DNA from: Candidatus Humimonas hydrogenitrophica
Lineage (GTDB): Bacteria > Gemmatimonadota > Gemmatimonadetes > Palauibacterales > Palauibacteraceae
Length of the DNA stretch: 64,000 nt
Direction: 5' to 3'
NCBI GenBank assembly: GCA_947581615.1
Contig: CANPVD010000104.1
Span: 1-64,000 of the forward strand
The position numbers and the translations under genes were made by a program. Under the pieces are notes generated by a model. It searched no databases. It was not told the DNA's origin and was given only the letters and a program-made list of their open reading frames with translations. Of this stretch, positions 27,401-34,675 are shown in pieces (the first letter of the stretch is position 1; each line of letters starts with the position of its first letter).

Positions 27401-27803
27401 TGCGCCGCCGAGACTCCCACACCCGGTCGGCCACCATGTCCATGGCGGTCTCCAGGTCGAGGTCGCTCCACGAGCTGGCGCCGGGCGCCCGGTATCGGAC
27501 CCGCTGGAGGCGCGTCGGGTGGGTCATGAGCTGGTAGGAGGCGGAGCCCTTCGGGCACAGCGTGCCCTGGCTCACGGGGCTCTCGCGATCGCCTTCGATG
27601 GCGAGCAGCTCCCCGTCTCGATGGTACGCCAGCTGGCCGCAGCCGACGCCGCAGTAGGGGCACACCGAGCGCGCCACCGCCGCTCCGTCGGTCCGCGCCT
27701 TCAGCGAGCGCGTCCGGGCCGACATGGCGTCGGAGCCCGTACCGTCGGTCCGTCCGAGCAGCTGCCGCAGGAAGGGCCAGCGCGGGGATGCTTCGGATGC
27801 CAT
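24495..27803 (-). CDS. fdhA: Selenocysteine-containing formate dehydrogenase, catalytic subunit
   Basis: Oxidises formate to CO2 at a molybdopterin-bound Mo/W with selenocysteine. The frame is 1102 residues if the UGA at 27200-27198 (codon 202) is read as selenocysteine; otherwise it looks like two genes. Around it the protein reads Ala-Arg-Ile-Sec-His, matching the Sec-His site of FdnG/FdhF, and both halves continue one formate-dehydrogenase alignment: CPYCGVGC with a fourth Cys in CPKG for the [4Fe-4S] cluster before it, FGRGG, AEAHPVGFRWVM and the molybdopterin domains after it. No twin-arginine signal is seen (E. coli FdnG has one), so the active site probably faces the cytoplasm. ATG 27803 follows GAGAGGTGG. 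selA lies 15 kb away in the same window. Confidence 0.92.
27168..27200 (-). promoter_or_regulatory. UGA selenocysteine codon and SECIS hairpin in fdhA
   Basis: Eleven bases after the UGA the minus strand folds into GGTGCCC, loop GGTCT, GGGCACC (27186-27168): a perfect 7-pair stem. Bacterial SECIS elements have this spacing, and the loop GGUCU is also found in the fdhF SECIS of E. coli, the binding site of SelB. This is strong support for recoding rather than a broken gene. Confidence 0.88.
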
Positions 27804-27884
27804 CAGACCACCTCTCCCGGGGTCGCCCCCGATGGTCGACGAGGCGTGCCCGCCCTCGCCGAACTGTGAAAAAAGCCTGTTCTC

Positions 27885-27913
27885 GACGTAGCCCCCGGCG
27901 ACCTCGCCGTCAA
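27885..27913 (-). promoter_or_regulatory. Candidate promoter of the formate dehydrogenase operon
   Basis: Minus strand TTGACG (27913-27908), 17 bases, TACGTC (27890-27885). Start near 27879 gives a leader of about 75 bases before fdhA. Confidence 0.5.
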
Positions 27914-27986
27914 ACGCTCCGGCCGACCCGACGCCCCGTCCCGCTGGCGCGGGCGGGCCACGCCCACGGTCCGTGCCCTCGTCTCC

Positions 27987-28850
27987 CTATCCCTTCACCG
28001 CTCCCAGGGTCAGGCCCTCCACGAACCGGTCCATGAACAGGTTGTAGACGATGGCCATCGGGATGCTGGTGATCAGGGCCGCGCCCATGAGGGCGCCCCA
28101 GTGGTACACATCGCCCCGCACCAGGGCGACCGGGACCCCGAGGCTGACGGTCATCTTGTCCACGGAGCTGATGAAGGTCAGCGCGTAGATGAACTCCTGC
28201 ATCACGAGCGTGAAGGTGAAGACTACGACCGTGAGGATCCCCGGAACGGCGAAGCGAAGAACCACCCGGAAGAAAACCCCCAGCCGGCTGTAGCCATCGA
28301 TCATGGCCTGCTCTTCCAGATCCCAGGGCACCGACCGGAAGAAGCCCATGACCAGCCACGTACAGAACGGGATCGTGAAGGTCGGGTACACGACGACCAG
28401 GCTCCACAAGCTGTCCTGCAGTCCGAGGATGGCGACCAGCCGCGAGAACGGGATGAACAGCAGGGTGGGCGGGATCAGGTAGGTCAGGAAGATCCCGATG
28501 CCCATCCCCTCGCCCCAGCTCCCCGCCAGCCGCGCCAGGCTGTAGCCGGCCGGCACCGCGACCACGACGGTGATGAGGACCACGGCGACCACGACCAGCA
28601 GCGTGTTCAACAGCCACTGGGGGTAGGCCGTCTGCGTGAACAGGAGCTTGAGGTGGGCCAGGGTGGGCGCCGCGTTGAAGATCCATGGGACGTGCTTGAG
28701 GTTCGTGGCCGAGACGTAAAGGTCCTTGTTCTGCTTGAAGGTGGTCAGCGCCATCCAGTAGAAGGGGAAGGCCGCGAACGTCACGAAGCCGAGCGCGGCC
28801 ACGTACACGCCCACCCGACGCGCGTAGCGCATGAGCCGGTACCGGCTCAT
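27987..28850 (-). CDS. ABC transporter permease, MalG type (CUT1)
   Basis: Inner-membrane permease of a binding-protein-dependent importer. 287 residues, six helices; EEQAMIDGYSRLGVFFRVVLR is the EAA loop that contacts the ATPase. Start ATG 28850 overlaps the stop of the MalF-type gene (ATGA). Last gene of the binding protein-ATPase-permease-permease operon. CUT1 systems carry sugars, oligosaccharides or glycerol phosphates; the substrate is not evident. Confidence 0.9.
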   Translation of the reverse strand: MSRYRLMRYARRVGVYVAALGFVTFAAFPFYWMALTTFKQNKDLYVSATNLKHVPWIFNAAPTLAHLKLLFTQTAYPQWLLNTLLVVVAVVLITVVVAVPAGYSLARLAGSWGEGMGIGIFLTYLIPPTLLFIPFSRLVAILGLQDSLWSLVVVYPTFTIPFCTWLVMGFFRSVPWDLEEQAMIDGYSRLGVFFRVVLRFAVPGILTVVVFTFTLVMQEFIYALTFISSVDKMTVSLGVPVALVRGDVYHWGALMGAALITSIPMAIVYNLFMDRFVEGLTLGAVKG

Positions 28851-29773
28851 GGAGACCCCATCTCCGATCGCCGGGCGATCCGCAGCATGCCGATCGCCGC
28901 CACCAGCAGGAAGGGCAGCAGGAAGAGCGCGATGGCCGCGCCCTGGCCCAGATCCAGCCCCTCGATCCCGCGCTGGAACGCCAGCGTGGGCAGGACATGC
29001 GTGCTGTCCGCGGGCCCACCACCGGTGAGGAGGTAGACGACGCTCATGTTGGTCGCCGTGTACACGATGCCGAACAGGACCGCCACCGTCACCACCGGCA
29101 GCAGGAACGGAAGCTCGATCTGGAACAACCGTCTCCAGAAGCCCGCTCCGTCCATGATCGCCGCCTCGACGACGTCCTGGGGAATCGAGGTCATCCCGGC
29201 CAGCACGATCACGGTGGCGAAGGGGAACAGCCGCCACACCTGGACGATGATGATCGCGATCAGTCCCAGGGTCGGGCTCCCGAGCCAGTAAAGCCAGCCG
29301 TGTAGCAGTCCGGCCACCTTCAGGGTCCAGTTCACGACGCTGAACGTGGAGTCGAAGATCCACGTCCACGCCATCACCGCGAGGGTGATCGGCACCGCCC
29401 ACGGCAGCAGCAGGAAAAACCGCATGATCCGCTTGCCCACGAACGCGGCTCGGAACACCATGGCGGCGGCGGTGGCCAGGATCACGACCAGCACCTGGAC
29501 GGCCACCGTCACGATCACCGTGTTGAGCAGGGCCCGCCGGAAGGTGGGATCGGAGAGCACGGCGGCGTAGTTGGAGAGTCCCACCCAGGAGAAGCTCAGG
29601 CTGCCCGCCCTGGCGTTGCTGAAGCTCAGCAGGATCGCGAGGACGAAGGGGATGCCCACCAGCACCGCCACGTACAGGACGGCCGGAGCCAGCATCACCT
29701 TGGCCAGCAGGCTCTCGCGGTCGGCGAACGTCTCCCGGGGCGGGAGCTCGATCGGCCCGAAGGGAAGCCTCAC
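28847..29773 (-). CDS. ABC transporter permease, MalF type (CUT1)
   Basis: Second permease of the importer. 308 residues with six helices after a hydrophilic start; the EAA loop reads VVEAAIMDGAGFWRRLFQIELP. GTG start in a GTGA overlap with the ATPase gene. It lacks the extra periplasmic loop of E. coli MalF, as in most CUT1 permeases. Confidence 0.9.
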   Translation of the reverse strand: MRLPFGPIELPPRETFADRESLLAKVMLAPAVLYVAVLVGIPFVLAILLSFSNARAGSLSFSWVGLSNYAAVLSDPTFRRALLNTVIVTVAVQVLVVILATAAAMVFRAAFVGKRIMRFFLLLPWAVPITLAVMAWTWIFDSTFSVVNWTLKVAGLLHGWLYWLGSPTLGLIAIIIVQVWRLFPFATVIVLAGMTSIPQDVVEAAIMDGAGFWRRLFQIELPFLLPVVTVAVLFGIVYTATNMSVVYLLTGGGPADSTHVLPTLAFQRGIEGLDLGQGAAIALFLLPFLLVAAIGMLRIARRSEMGSP

Positions 29774-30846
29774 GCGTCCGCCCTGCCTCTCGCCGCTCCC
29801 GGCGGATCCCGCCGCTGACCGCTCTCCTCGTCGAAGTAGCGGAGTTGCCCCGAGTGGACCGCGAACTCGTGCGTGCGGTCCGCCTCCACCTCCAGCCGCA
29901 GCATGGCCGGCAGGCGTGCGATGATCGGCTTCTCGGGATCCTCGTGCGCGTCGAGCGAACCGTACAGGTACCGCTCCGATCCGAGGTACTCGACGCGGCG
30001 CACGTGGTACCTGAACGTGGTCACGTCCTCGTCCTCTCCGAACGCGGAACGCGGCAAGAAATGCTCGGGACGAAAGCCGACCAGCATGCCCGCGGGGGCC
30101 AGGGCCTCGATGGACTCGAGCAGGTTCATCGGCGGGAGTCCGATGAACGTGGCCACGAAGATGTCGGCCGGATGCTCGTACACTTCGGCTGGCGTGCCGA
30201 ACTGGTGCACCTTCCCGGCGTTCATTACGGCGATCCGGTCCCCGAGGCCCATGGCCTCCACCTGGTCGTGGGTCACGTACACGGTCGTAATTCCCACGTC
30301 TTCCTGGAAGCGCTTGAGCTCGTCCCTGGCCGTCGTGCGCTGCTTGGCGTCCAGGTTCGAGAGGGGCTCGTCGAGCAGGAAAGCCTGGGGCTCGCGGACC
30401 ACCGCCCGGCACAAGGCCACCCGCTGACGCTCGCCGCCCGAAAGGTGCCGCGGGTAGCGGTCGAGGTAGCGCTCGATGTCGAACATCCGCACCGCCCAGC
30501 GAACCTTCTCCTCGATCTCGTCTCTGGGCGTGTGGAGGGCCTTGAGCGGAAAGGCAATGTTCCCGAACACGGTCCTGTGCGGATACAGGGCGTAGCTCTG
30601 GAACATCATGGCGATCTTCCGGGCCCGGGGAGGTACGTCCCGGCTCAGGACGCGCCCGCCGAGACGGATCTCACCGGAGGTCGGTTCCTCCAACCCCGCG
30701 ATGGTGCGGAGAAGCGTGGTCTTTCCGCACCCGGACGGGCCGAGGAGGACGACGAACTCCCCGTCCTCCACCGAGAGGTCGACGCCGTCGACGGCCCGAT
30801 GTCCTTCGAAGTGCTTGTGCAGGTCTCGGATCTCCACGGCCGCCAT
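29770..30846 (-). CDS. ABC transporter ATPase, MalK/UgpC type
   Basis: ATP-hydrolysing subunit. 358 residues: Walker A GPSGCGKTT, Q-loop FQSYALYPH, signature LSGGERQRVALCRA, Walker B AFLLDEPLSNLD, switch H in VTHDQ. The C-terminal ~120 residues form the MalK-like regulatory/TOBE domain (VGFRPEHF). Complete motifs, so it should be active. It follows the binding-protein gene after 134 bases. Confidence 0.93.
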   Translation of the reverse strand: MAAVEIRDLHKHFEGHRAVDGVDLSVEDGEFVVLLGPSGCGKTTLLRTIAGLEEPTSGEIRLGGRVLSRDVPPRARKIAMMFQSYALYPHRTVFGNIAFPLKALHTPRDEIEEKVRWAVRMFDIERYLDRYPRHLSGGERQRVALCRAVVREPQAFLLDEPLSNLDAKQRTTARDELKRFQEDVGITTVYVTHDQVEAMGLGDRIAVMNAGKVHQFGTPAEVYEHPADIFVATFIGLPPMNLLESIEALAPAGMLVGFRPEHFLPRSAFGEDEDVTTFRYHVRRVEYLGSERYLYGSLDAHEDPEKPIIARLPAMLRLEVEADRTHEFAVHSGQLRYFDEESGQRRDPPGAARGRADA

Positions 30847-30950
30847 CGTAGCGTATCCGCTCCCTCCCCTGGAGTCGTCCGTTGTGGTCCATCGCGCCGA
30901 TTCTCCCCATCATGACGCCATGGGGCGTGGCGTGGAAAGCCGGGGGGGCC

Positions 30951-30970
30951 GTGCCGCTCCCCCCCGGCAC
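30951..30970 (-). promoter_or_regulatory. Hairpin after the binding-protein gene
   Basis: GTGCCG/CGGCAC with an 8-base C/G loop, about ten bases after the stop of the binding-protein gene. Such intercistronic stems often keep the binding protein more abundant than the rest of the transporter; here that is inference. Confidence 0.3.
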
Positions 30971-30980
30971 CGCGGCAGAC

Positions 30981-32519
30981 TCAGCGATCTCCTCCGCCGC
31001 CACCCACGAGACCCTGCTTGCGCCACTTCTCGTAGATCTGCTTGGTGCGGCTCACCGCCTCCTTGAGGGCGTCCTCGGGGCTCGCCTGGCCCGTCGCCGC
31101 CTTGGCGAACATGGTCGGGAGCACGAAGGTATCGAACACCTCGCCCGTGGCCGGGTTGGCCGGCCCGGGGTGGCCCTGGTTCGTGGACCACTTCAGCGCG
31201 GTGCCGATGGGCGCCAGCTTGTTGGGCGGCTTGGACCCGAACGGGTCGTTGCTGGTGACCTGCTTCAGCCACCCGGCCCCCGCGTCGGGCTTCTGCTTCG
31301 CGGGCACCGACGCGTCCGCGACCGTACCCGGGAATGACGGGAAGTTGTAGAGCTTGCTGGCCTTCACCGCGTCGCGGTAGGTGCCGAGGAGGTCCAGGAG
31401 GAACTGCTTGGCCACGTCCGGGTTCTCCGCGAACTTCCAGATCACGTAGACCCCCATGACGTGCTCGCTGGCCCACTGGTCGCCGTGCGGGCCCTTGAGC
31501 GCCTCGACGAAGAAGATGTCGTCCGCCACCGGAAGGTGATTGTCCTGCGCCGTCCGGTAAGCGGAGATCGAGTTCAGGATGTAGCTGGTGGCCTTCGCGT
31601 TGAGGGCCTGGTTGTTGGAGGCCGCGTTCCAGCTCAGGACGGCGTCGTTCATGCCCGCCTTGAACAGTCGCGACATGTAGTCGATGGCCGCCCGGGTCGC
31701 GTCGGAGTCCAGCACCACGTTCTCGTTGGCGTCCTGGACGGAGCCGCCGAAGGACCACAGGACGGCCCTGGCCGCCATGTTGGAATCCAGCTCCTGGGAC
31801 ATACCCAGCCCGATCGGGATCTGGATCTCCGGGTGCTTCTTGCGGATCTCGGGGCCGGCCTTGACCAGGTCCTCCCAGTTGGTCGGGCCGTTGGGCATCC
31901 CGACGTCCGACCACACGCTCTTGATGTAGTCGCCGGGATCGGGCACGTAGTTGTCCGAGAAGCCGAACCACTTCTTCGTCACCGGATTGTACGTGCTGTG
32001 CTTGGCCAGCTCGAGGATGGGTCCGAAGCGCGATTCCGCCTCCTGGACCGTGTCGGCCATGTCGAGCACGTGCGGCTCGAACGCTCCCGGCGGGGAGAGG
32101 AACTGGAACAGGTCGTGTCCGCTCTGCGCCGAGACCTCAGCGTTGGCCCGGGTGCCCAGGTTGCTGAGCGCGATGTGATCGACCGTGACATCCACGCCCT
32201 GCTTCTGTCCCCACGCCTTGGCCCACTTGTCGAACCAGTCATCGTAGGAGGGGACGAAGTGGCTCCACTGCATGATCTTGAGAGACTTCGCCTGGCTCCG
32301 GTAGCGCGGCACCCAGATGGTGGGCGCCACGGCGGCCGCCAGGCCGAACTTGGCGCTGCTCGTCAGGAACTCGCGCCGTCCCATTCCGTTTCGGTCCAGC
32401 GCCTCACCATTTTGCGGCTCCGGATCGCCGCGTGGCCTGGAGCCTGCCTCCGATTCCTGGCCGGCGCTCTCCAGCGCGTCGCCAGAGCCGTCGTTACGGC
32501 TAGGGTTCGATTCCGACAT
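30981..32519 (-). CDS. Tat-exported solute-binding protein of the ABC importer
   Basis: Extracytoplasmic substrate-binding protein, family 1 type. 512 residues. A hydrophilic N-terminus of 45 residues precedes a twin-arginine signal, MGRREFLTSSAKFGLAAAVA, which implies folding before export, possibly with lipid or cofactor anchoring. The mature part shows the binding-protein pattern (LKIMQWSHFVPSYDDW, ALSNLGTRANAEV). ATG 32519 has GAGGTG upstream; an alternative start is the Met of MGRREFL (residue 46). First gene of the importer operon. Confidence 0.9.
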   Translation of the reverse strand: MSESNPSRNDGSGDALESAGQESEAGSRPRGDPEPQNGEALDRNGMGRREFLTSSAKFGLAAAVAPTIWVPRYRSQAKSLKIMQWSHFVPSYDDWFDKWAKAWGQKQGVDVTVDHIALSNLGTRANAEVSAQSGHDLFQFLSPPGAFEPHVLDMADTVQEAESRFGPILELAKHSTYNPVTKKWFGFSDNYVPDPGDYIKSVWSDVGMPNGPTNWEDLVKAGPEIRKKHPEIQIPIGLGMSQELDSNMAARAVLWSFGGSVQDANENVVLDSDATRAAIDYMSRLFKAGMNDAVLSWNAASNNQALNAKATSYILNSISAYRTAQDNHLPVADDIFFVEALKGPHGDQWASEHVMGVYVIWKFAENPDVAKQFLLDLLGTYRDAVKASKLYNFPSFPGTVADASVPAKQKPDAGAGWLKQVTSNDPFGSKPPNKLAPIGTALKWSTNQGHPGPANPATGEVFDTFVLPTMFAKAATGQASPEDALKEAVSRTKQIYEKWRKQGLVGGGGGDR

Positions 32520-33073
32520 GGATGCACCTCTCCGATCAAGTGTGGGGGGTAGCGGGCTGGTGCGTGGTCTTGCTCGGCCCGGATGAGGGGCGCTTCCCCG
32601 CGGGCCGAACGAGGAAGCGCGTACCTGCGAGGTATTCGAGACACTCTATAGGGGAACCGCCCGACGTCCGACCCGGAAGCCGTGGACCGAGGGCCCCGGA
32701 GGCGGGTCGTTCTGACGAGTGGGTCGAAGTGCGAGGAGTCGAAAGGGGGAGGGACGCTCGGAGCGGAGCCGGGCCGGGGACCGGGGCGTCGCGCAGGACG
32801 CGACGTCGCTCCCTTCTCCAGCTCCATTGGATCCGCTGCATGTCAGACGGCACGCGGCCGTACTCCCCGCTGGTGACGCTCCGGGGTCGTCCCGCGCGCG
32901 GGCGCGGCCCTCGGCCACCGGCAGGTGACGGTGGGACCGCCACGTCGCACACGGGGTTTCCTTCCCCCCGTTCCCGTAGCATCTTCCGTGCCCGGTGGTC
33001 GGCCGCCCCCCCGGAATCCGGGGGCCACGGCGGGTCTGGCCGAGGTCGCACACAGGACGAAGGAGGCGGCGGG
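32520..33073. other. 554-base divergent intergenic region
   Basis: Between the importer operon (-) and the membrane-protein gene (+). No frame with a ribosome site or domain was found. It must hold promoters for both sides; the only A/T-rich spot is CTCTATAGGG near 32645, a possible -10 on either strand, without a clear -35. Confidence 0.5.
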
Positions 33074-33589
33074 ATGACGACGGACACGCAGCGGGAACCG
33101 GGCGACATCCTCTGGGACGGACTCATTGCCGGCGCCCTGGGAGCCGTGACCGTCGCCCTGTGGTTCCTGATTCTCGACCTCGCCAAGAACCAGCCCCTCC
33201 ACACACCGTCTCTGCTGGGCGATGCACTTCTCCACGGCGCGAGCTCGGCGACGAACGGGGTGGAGGTCGAGCCCAGCCTGGTAGCGGTCTACTCCGGCAT
33301 CCACCTCGGCCTGTTCGCGCTCTTCGGACTGACCGCCGCGTGGGTGATCGCGAAGTTCAAACAGACGCCGATCCTCGGCTACCTGCTCGTGTTCTTCTTC
33401 GTGTTCTTCGAGTTCGCCTTCTACGTGTTCGTGCTGGTCTGGGCCCACCCCATCGCGGGCGACCTGGCCGTGTGGGCTATCCTGGTGGGGAACTTCCTGG
33501 CAGTGCTGGCGATGGGGAGCTACTTCACGGTGCGGAACCCGGGCCTGCTGCGGGGAGACTACTCGGCGGAGGGCCCGCCGGGCGGCTGA
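33074..33589 (+). CDS. Unknown 171-aa membrane protein next to the cta operon
   Basis: Not recognised. 171 residues with four predicted membrane helices (ILWDGLIAGALGAVTVALWF, LVAVYSGIHLGLFALFGLT, ILGYLLVFFFVFFEFAFYVF, LAVWAILVGNFLAVLAMGSY). ATG 33074 has a perfect AGGAGG seven bases upstream, so it should be well translated. It faces the oxidase genes end to end and shares a terminator hairpin with them. A respiratory role is possible from position only. Confidence 0.8.
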   Translation: MTTDTQREPGDILWDGLIAGALGAVTVALWFLILDLAKNQPLHTPSLLGDALLHGASSATNGVEVEPSLVAVYSGIHLGLFALFGLTAAWVIAKFKQTPILGYLLVFFFVFFEFAFYVFVLVWAHPIAGDLAVWAILVGNFLAVLAMGSYFTVRNPGLLRGDYSAEGPPGG

Positions 33590-33609
33590 GCGGGACGGCT
33601 CAGCCGCCC
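33580..33609. terminator. Shared hairpin over two stop codons
   Basis: Perfect 12-pair stem (33580-33591 with 33598-33609), 6-base loop. The left arm contains the TGA of the membrane-protein gene and the right arm the stop of ctaF, so the same palindrome ends both convergent genes. Confidence 0.65.
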
Positions 33610-33950
33610 TTCCCCGCGCCGTAGTTGATGTACAGGACGATCACAGCGAGGGCGACCGCCCCGGCGATGAGGAGCGGCCCGGCGAACAGGAAGGAAAACA
33701 CCTTGCTGTCGAACTTCAGGTGCATGAAGAACAGGATGACCAGGCCGAACTTGGCCGCCATGAGGACGAGCAGGATCGGCACCATCACCGGCTTGAGGGA
33801 GGGGAGGAAGAAGACCATCACCTCGAGCGCGGTGAGCACCGCCAGCACGGCGGCCACGCCCACGTAGGTCCGGTTGCTCGTGTGGGGCTCCGAGTGCCCC
33901 GCCACCGCCTGTTCGCTCACGTTGCCTTCCATCGCAGCTTCCATCTCCAT
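33600..33950 (-). CDS. ctaF: Cytochrome c oxidase subunit IV
   Basis: Small accessory subunit of caa3-type oxidases. 116 residues with three helices: TYVGVAAVLAVLTALEVMVF, VPILLVLMAAKFGLVILFFMHLKFD (the FMHLKFD motif is typical) and a final one. It ends the ctaCDEF operon, 58 bases after ctaE. Confidence 0.85.
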   Translation of the reverse strand: MEMEAAMEGNVSEQAVAGHSEPHTSNRTYVGVAAVLAVLTALEVMVFFLPSLKPVMVPILLVLMAAKFGLVILFFMHLKFDSKVFSFLFAGPLLIAGAVALAVIVLYINYGAGKGG

Positions 33951-34008
33951 CGCCTCTCGCGTCCCGCGCTGATGGCGTGCACCCTCGCCGGCGTCGCCGG
34001 TACGAGCG

Positions 34009-34617
34009 TCAGGTGTGAACGCCCTGCATGAGATAGATGACCGTGAACAGGACCACCCACACCACGTCCACGAAGTGCCAGTACAGACCGGCGATCTCGA
34101 CCGTTAGACTGTGCTCCGGTCCCAGCTTCCCCCTCAGCGATTGAACCCAGAGGGTGAGCAGCCAGATCACGCCCACCGTGACGTGGGCGCCGTGGAAGCC
34201 GGTGAGGACGAAGAACGTGCTCCCGAACAGGTTCCGACTCAGGCTGAGCCCGCTGTGGGCGAAGTGCGTGAACTCGATGACCTGCCCGCCCAGGAAGATC
34301 ATCCCCAGGAACGGCGTCAGGAAGAGGTAGACCCTCGTCCACTTCTTTTGCCCGCGCTGCACGGCCGACAGGGCCAGCACCATCATGAGGCTGCTCATGA
34401 GCAGCACGAAGGTGGTCACCGAAATGAACGGGACGCTGAGCAGATCCTTGGGATACGGCCCCTGCACGTTGTGCCCGTGATAGACCAGGTACGTGGTGAT
34501 CAGGGTGCCGAAGAACATGCATTCCGAGCCGATGAAGGCCCACATGAGCATCTTCCGGCTCGGCTGGCCGGTGGTCGTATACTCGTGGTCCAGTGCGGCG
34601 GCTTCCCCTTGACTCAC
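34009..34617 (-). CDS. ctaE: Cytochrome c oxidase subunit III
   Basis: Membrane subunit that stabilises the oxidase core. 202 residues from the GTG at 34617, chosen for its AGAGGAG ribosome site and usual family length; an open frame continues 41 codons upstream into ctaD. Five helices; MWAFIGSECMFFGTLI, FTGFHGAHVTVGVIW-like and YWHFVDVVWVVLF are hallmark stretches. Confidence 0.92.
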   Translation of the reverse strand: MSQGEAAALDHEYTTTGQPSRKMLMWAFIGSECMFFGTLITTYLVYHGHNVQGPYPKDLLSVPFISVTTFVLLMSSLMMVLALSAVQRGQKKWTRVYLFLTPFLGMIFLGGQVIEFTHFAHSGLSLSRNLFGSTFFVLTGFHGAHVTVGVIWLLTLWVQSLRGKLGPEHSLTVEIAGLYWHFVDVVWVVLFTVIYLMQGVHT

Positions 34618-34675
34618 GGTCTCCTCTGCATCGTAACCGGTCTCGCTCTCCCCCGCGGAGGGGCGCTCGTGGCCG

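Noticed and set aside
27198-27803. Reading fdhA as a pseudogene or two genes
   Set aside because: The stop is UGA at the selenocysteine site, followed by a proper SECIS hairpin; both halves align with one protein and selA is present.
24456-27869. A 1137-codon open frame on the plus strand opposite fdhA
   Set aside because: Long antisense frames are common in GC-rich DNA. It has no ribosome site or known motif and mirrors the codon structure of fdhA.
32496-32519. GTTCGATTCC resembling a tRNA T-loop
   Set aside because: The flanking bases do not form a T-stem, and the stretch is the start of the binding-protein gene.
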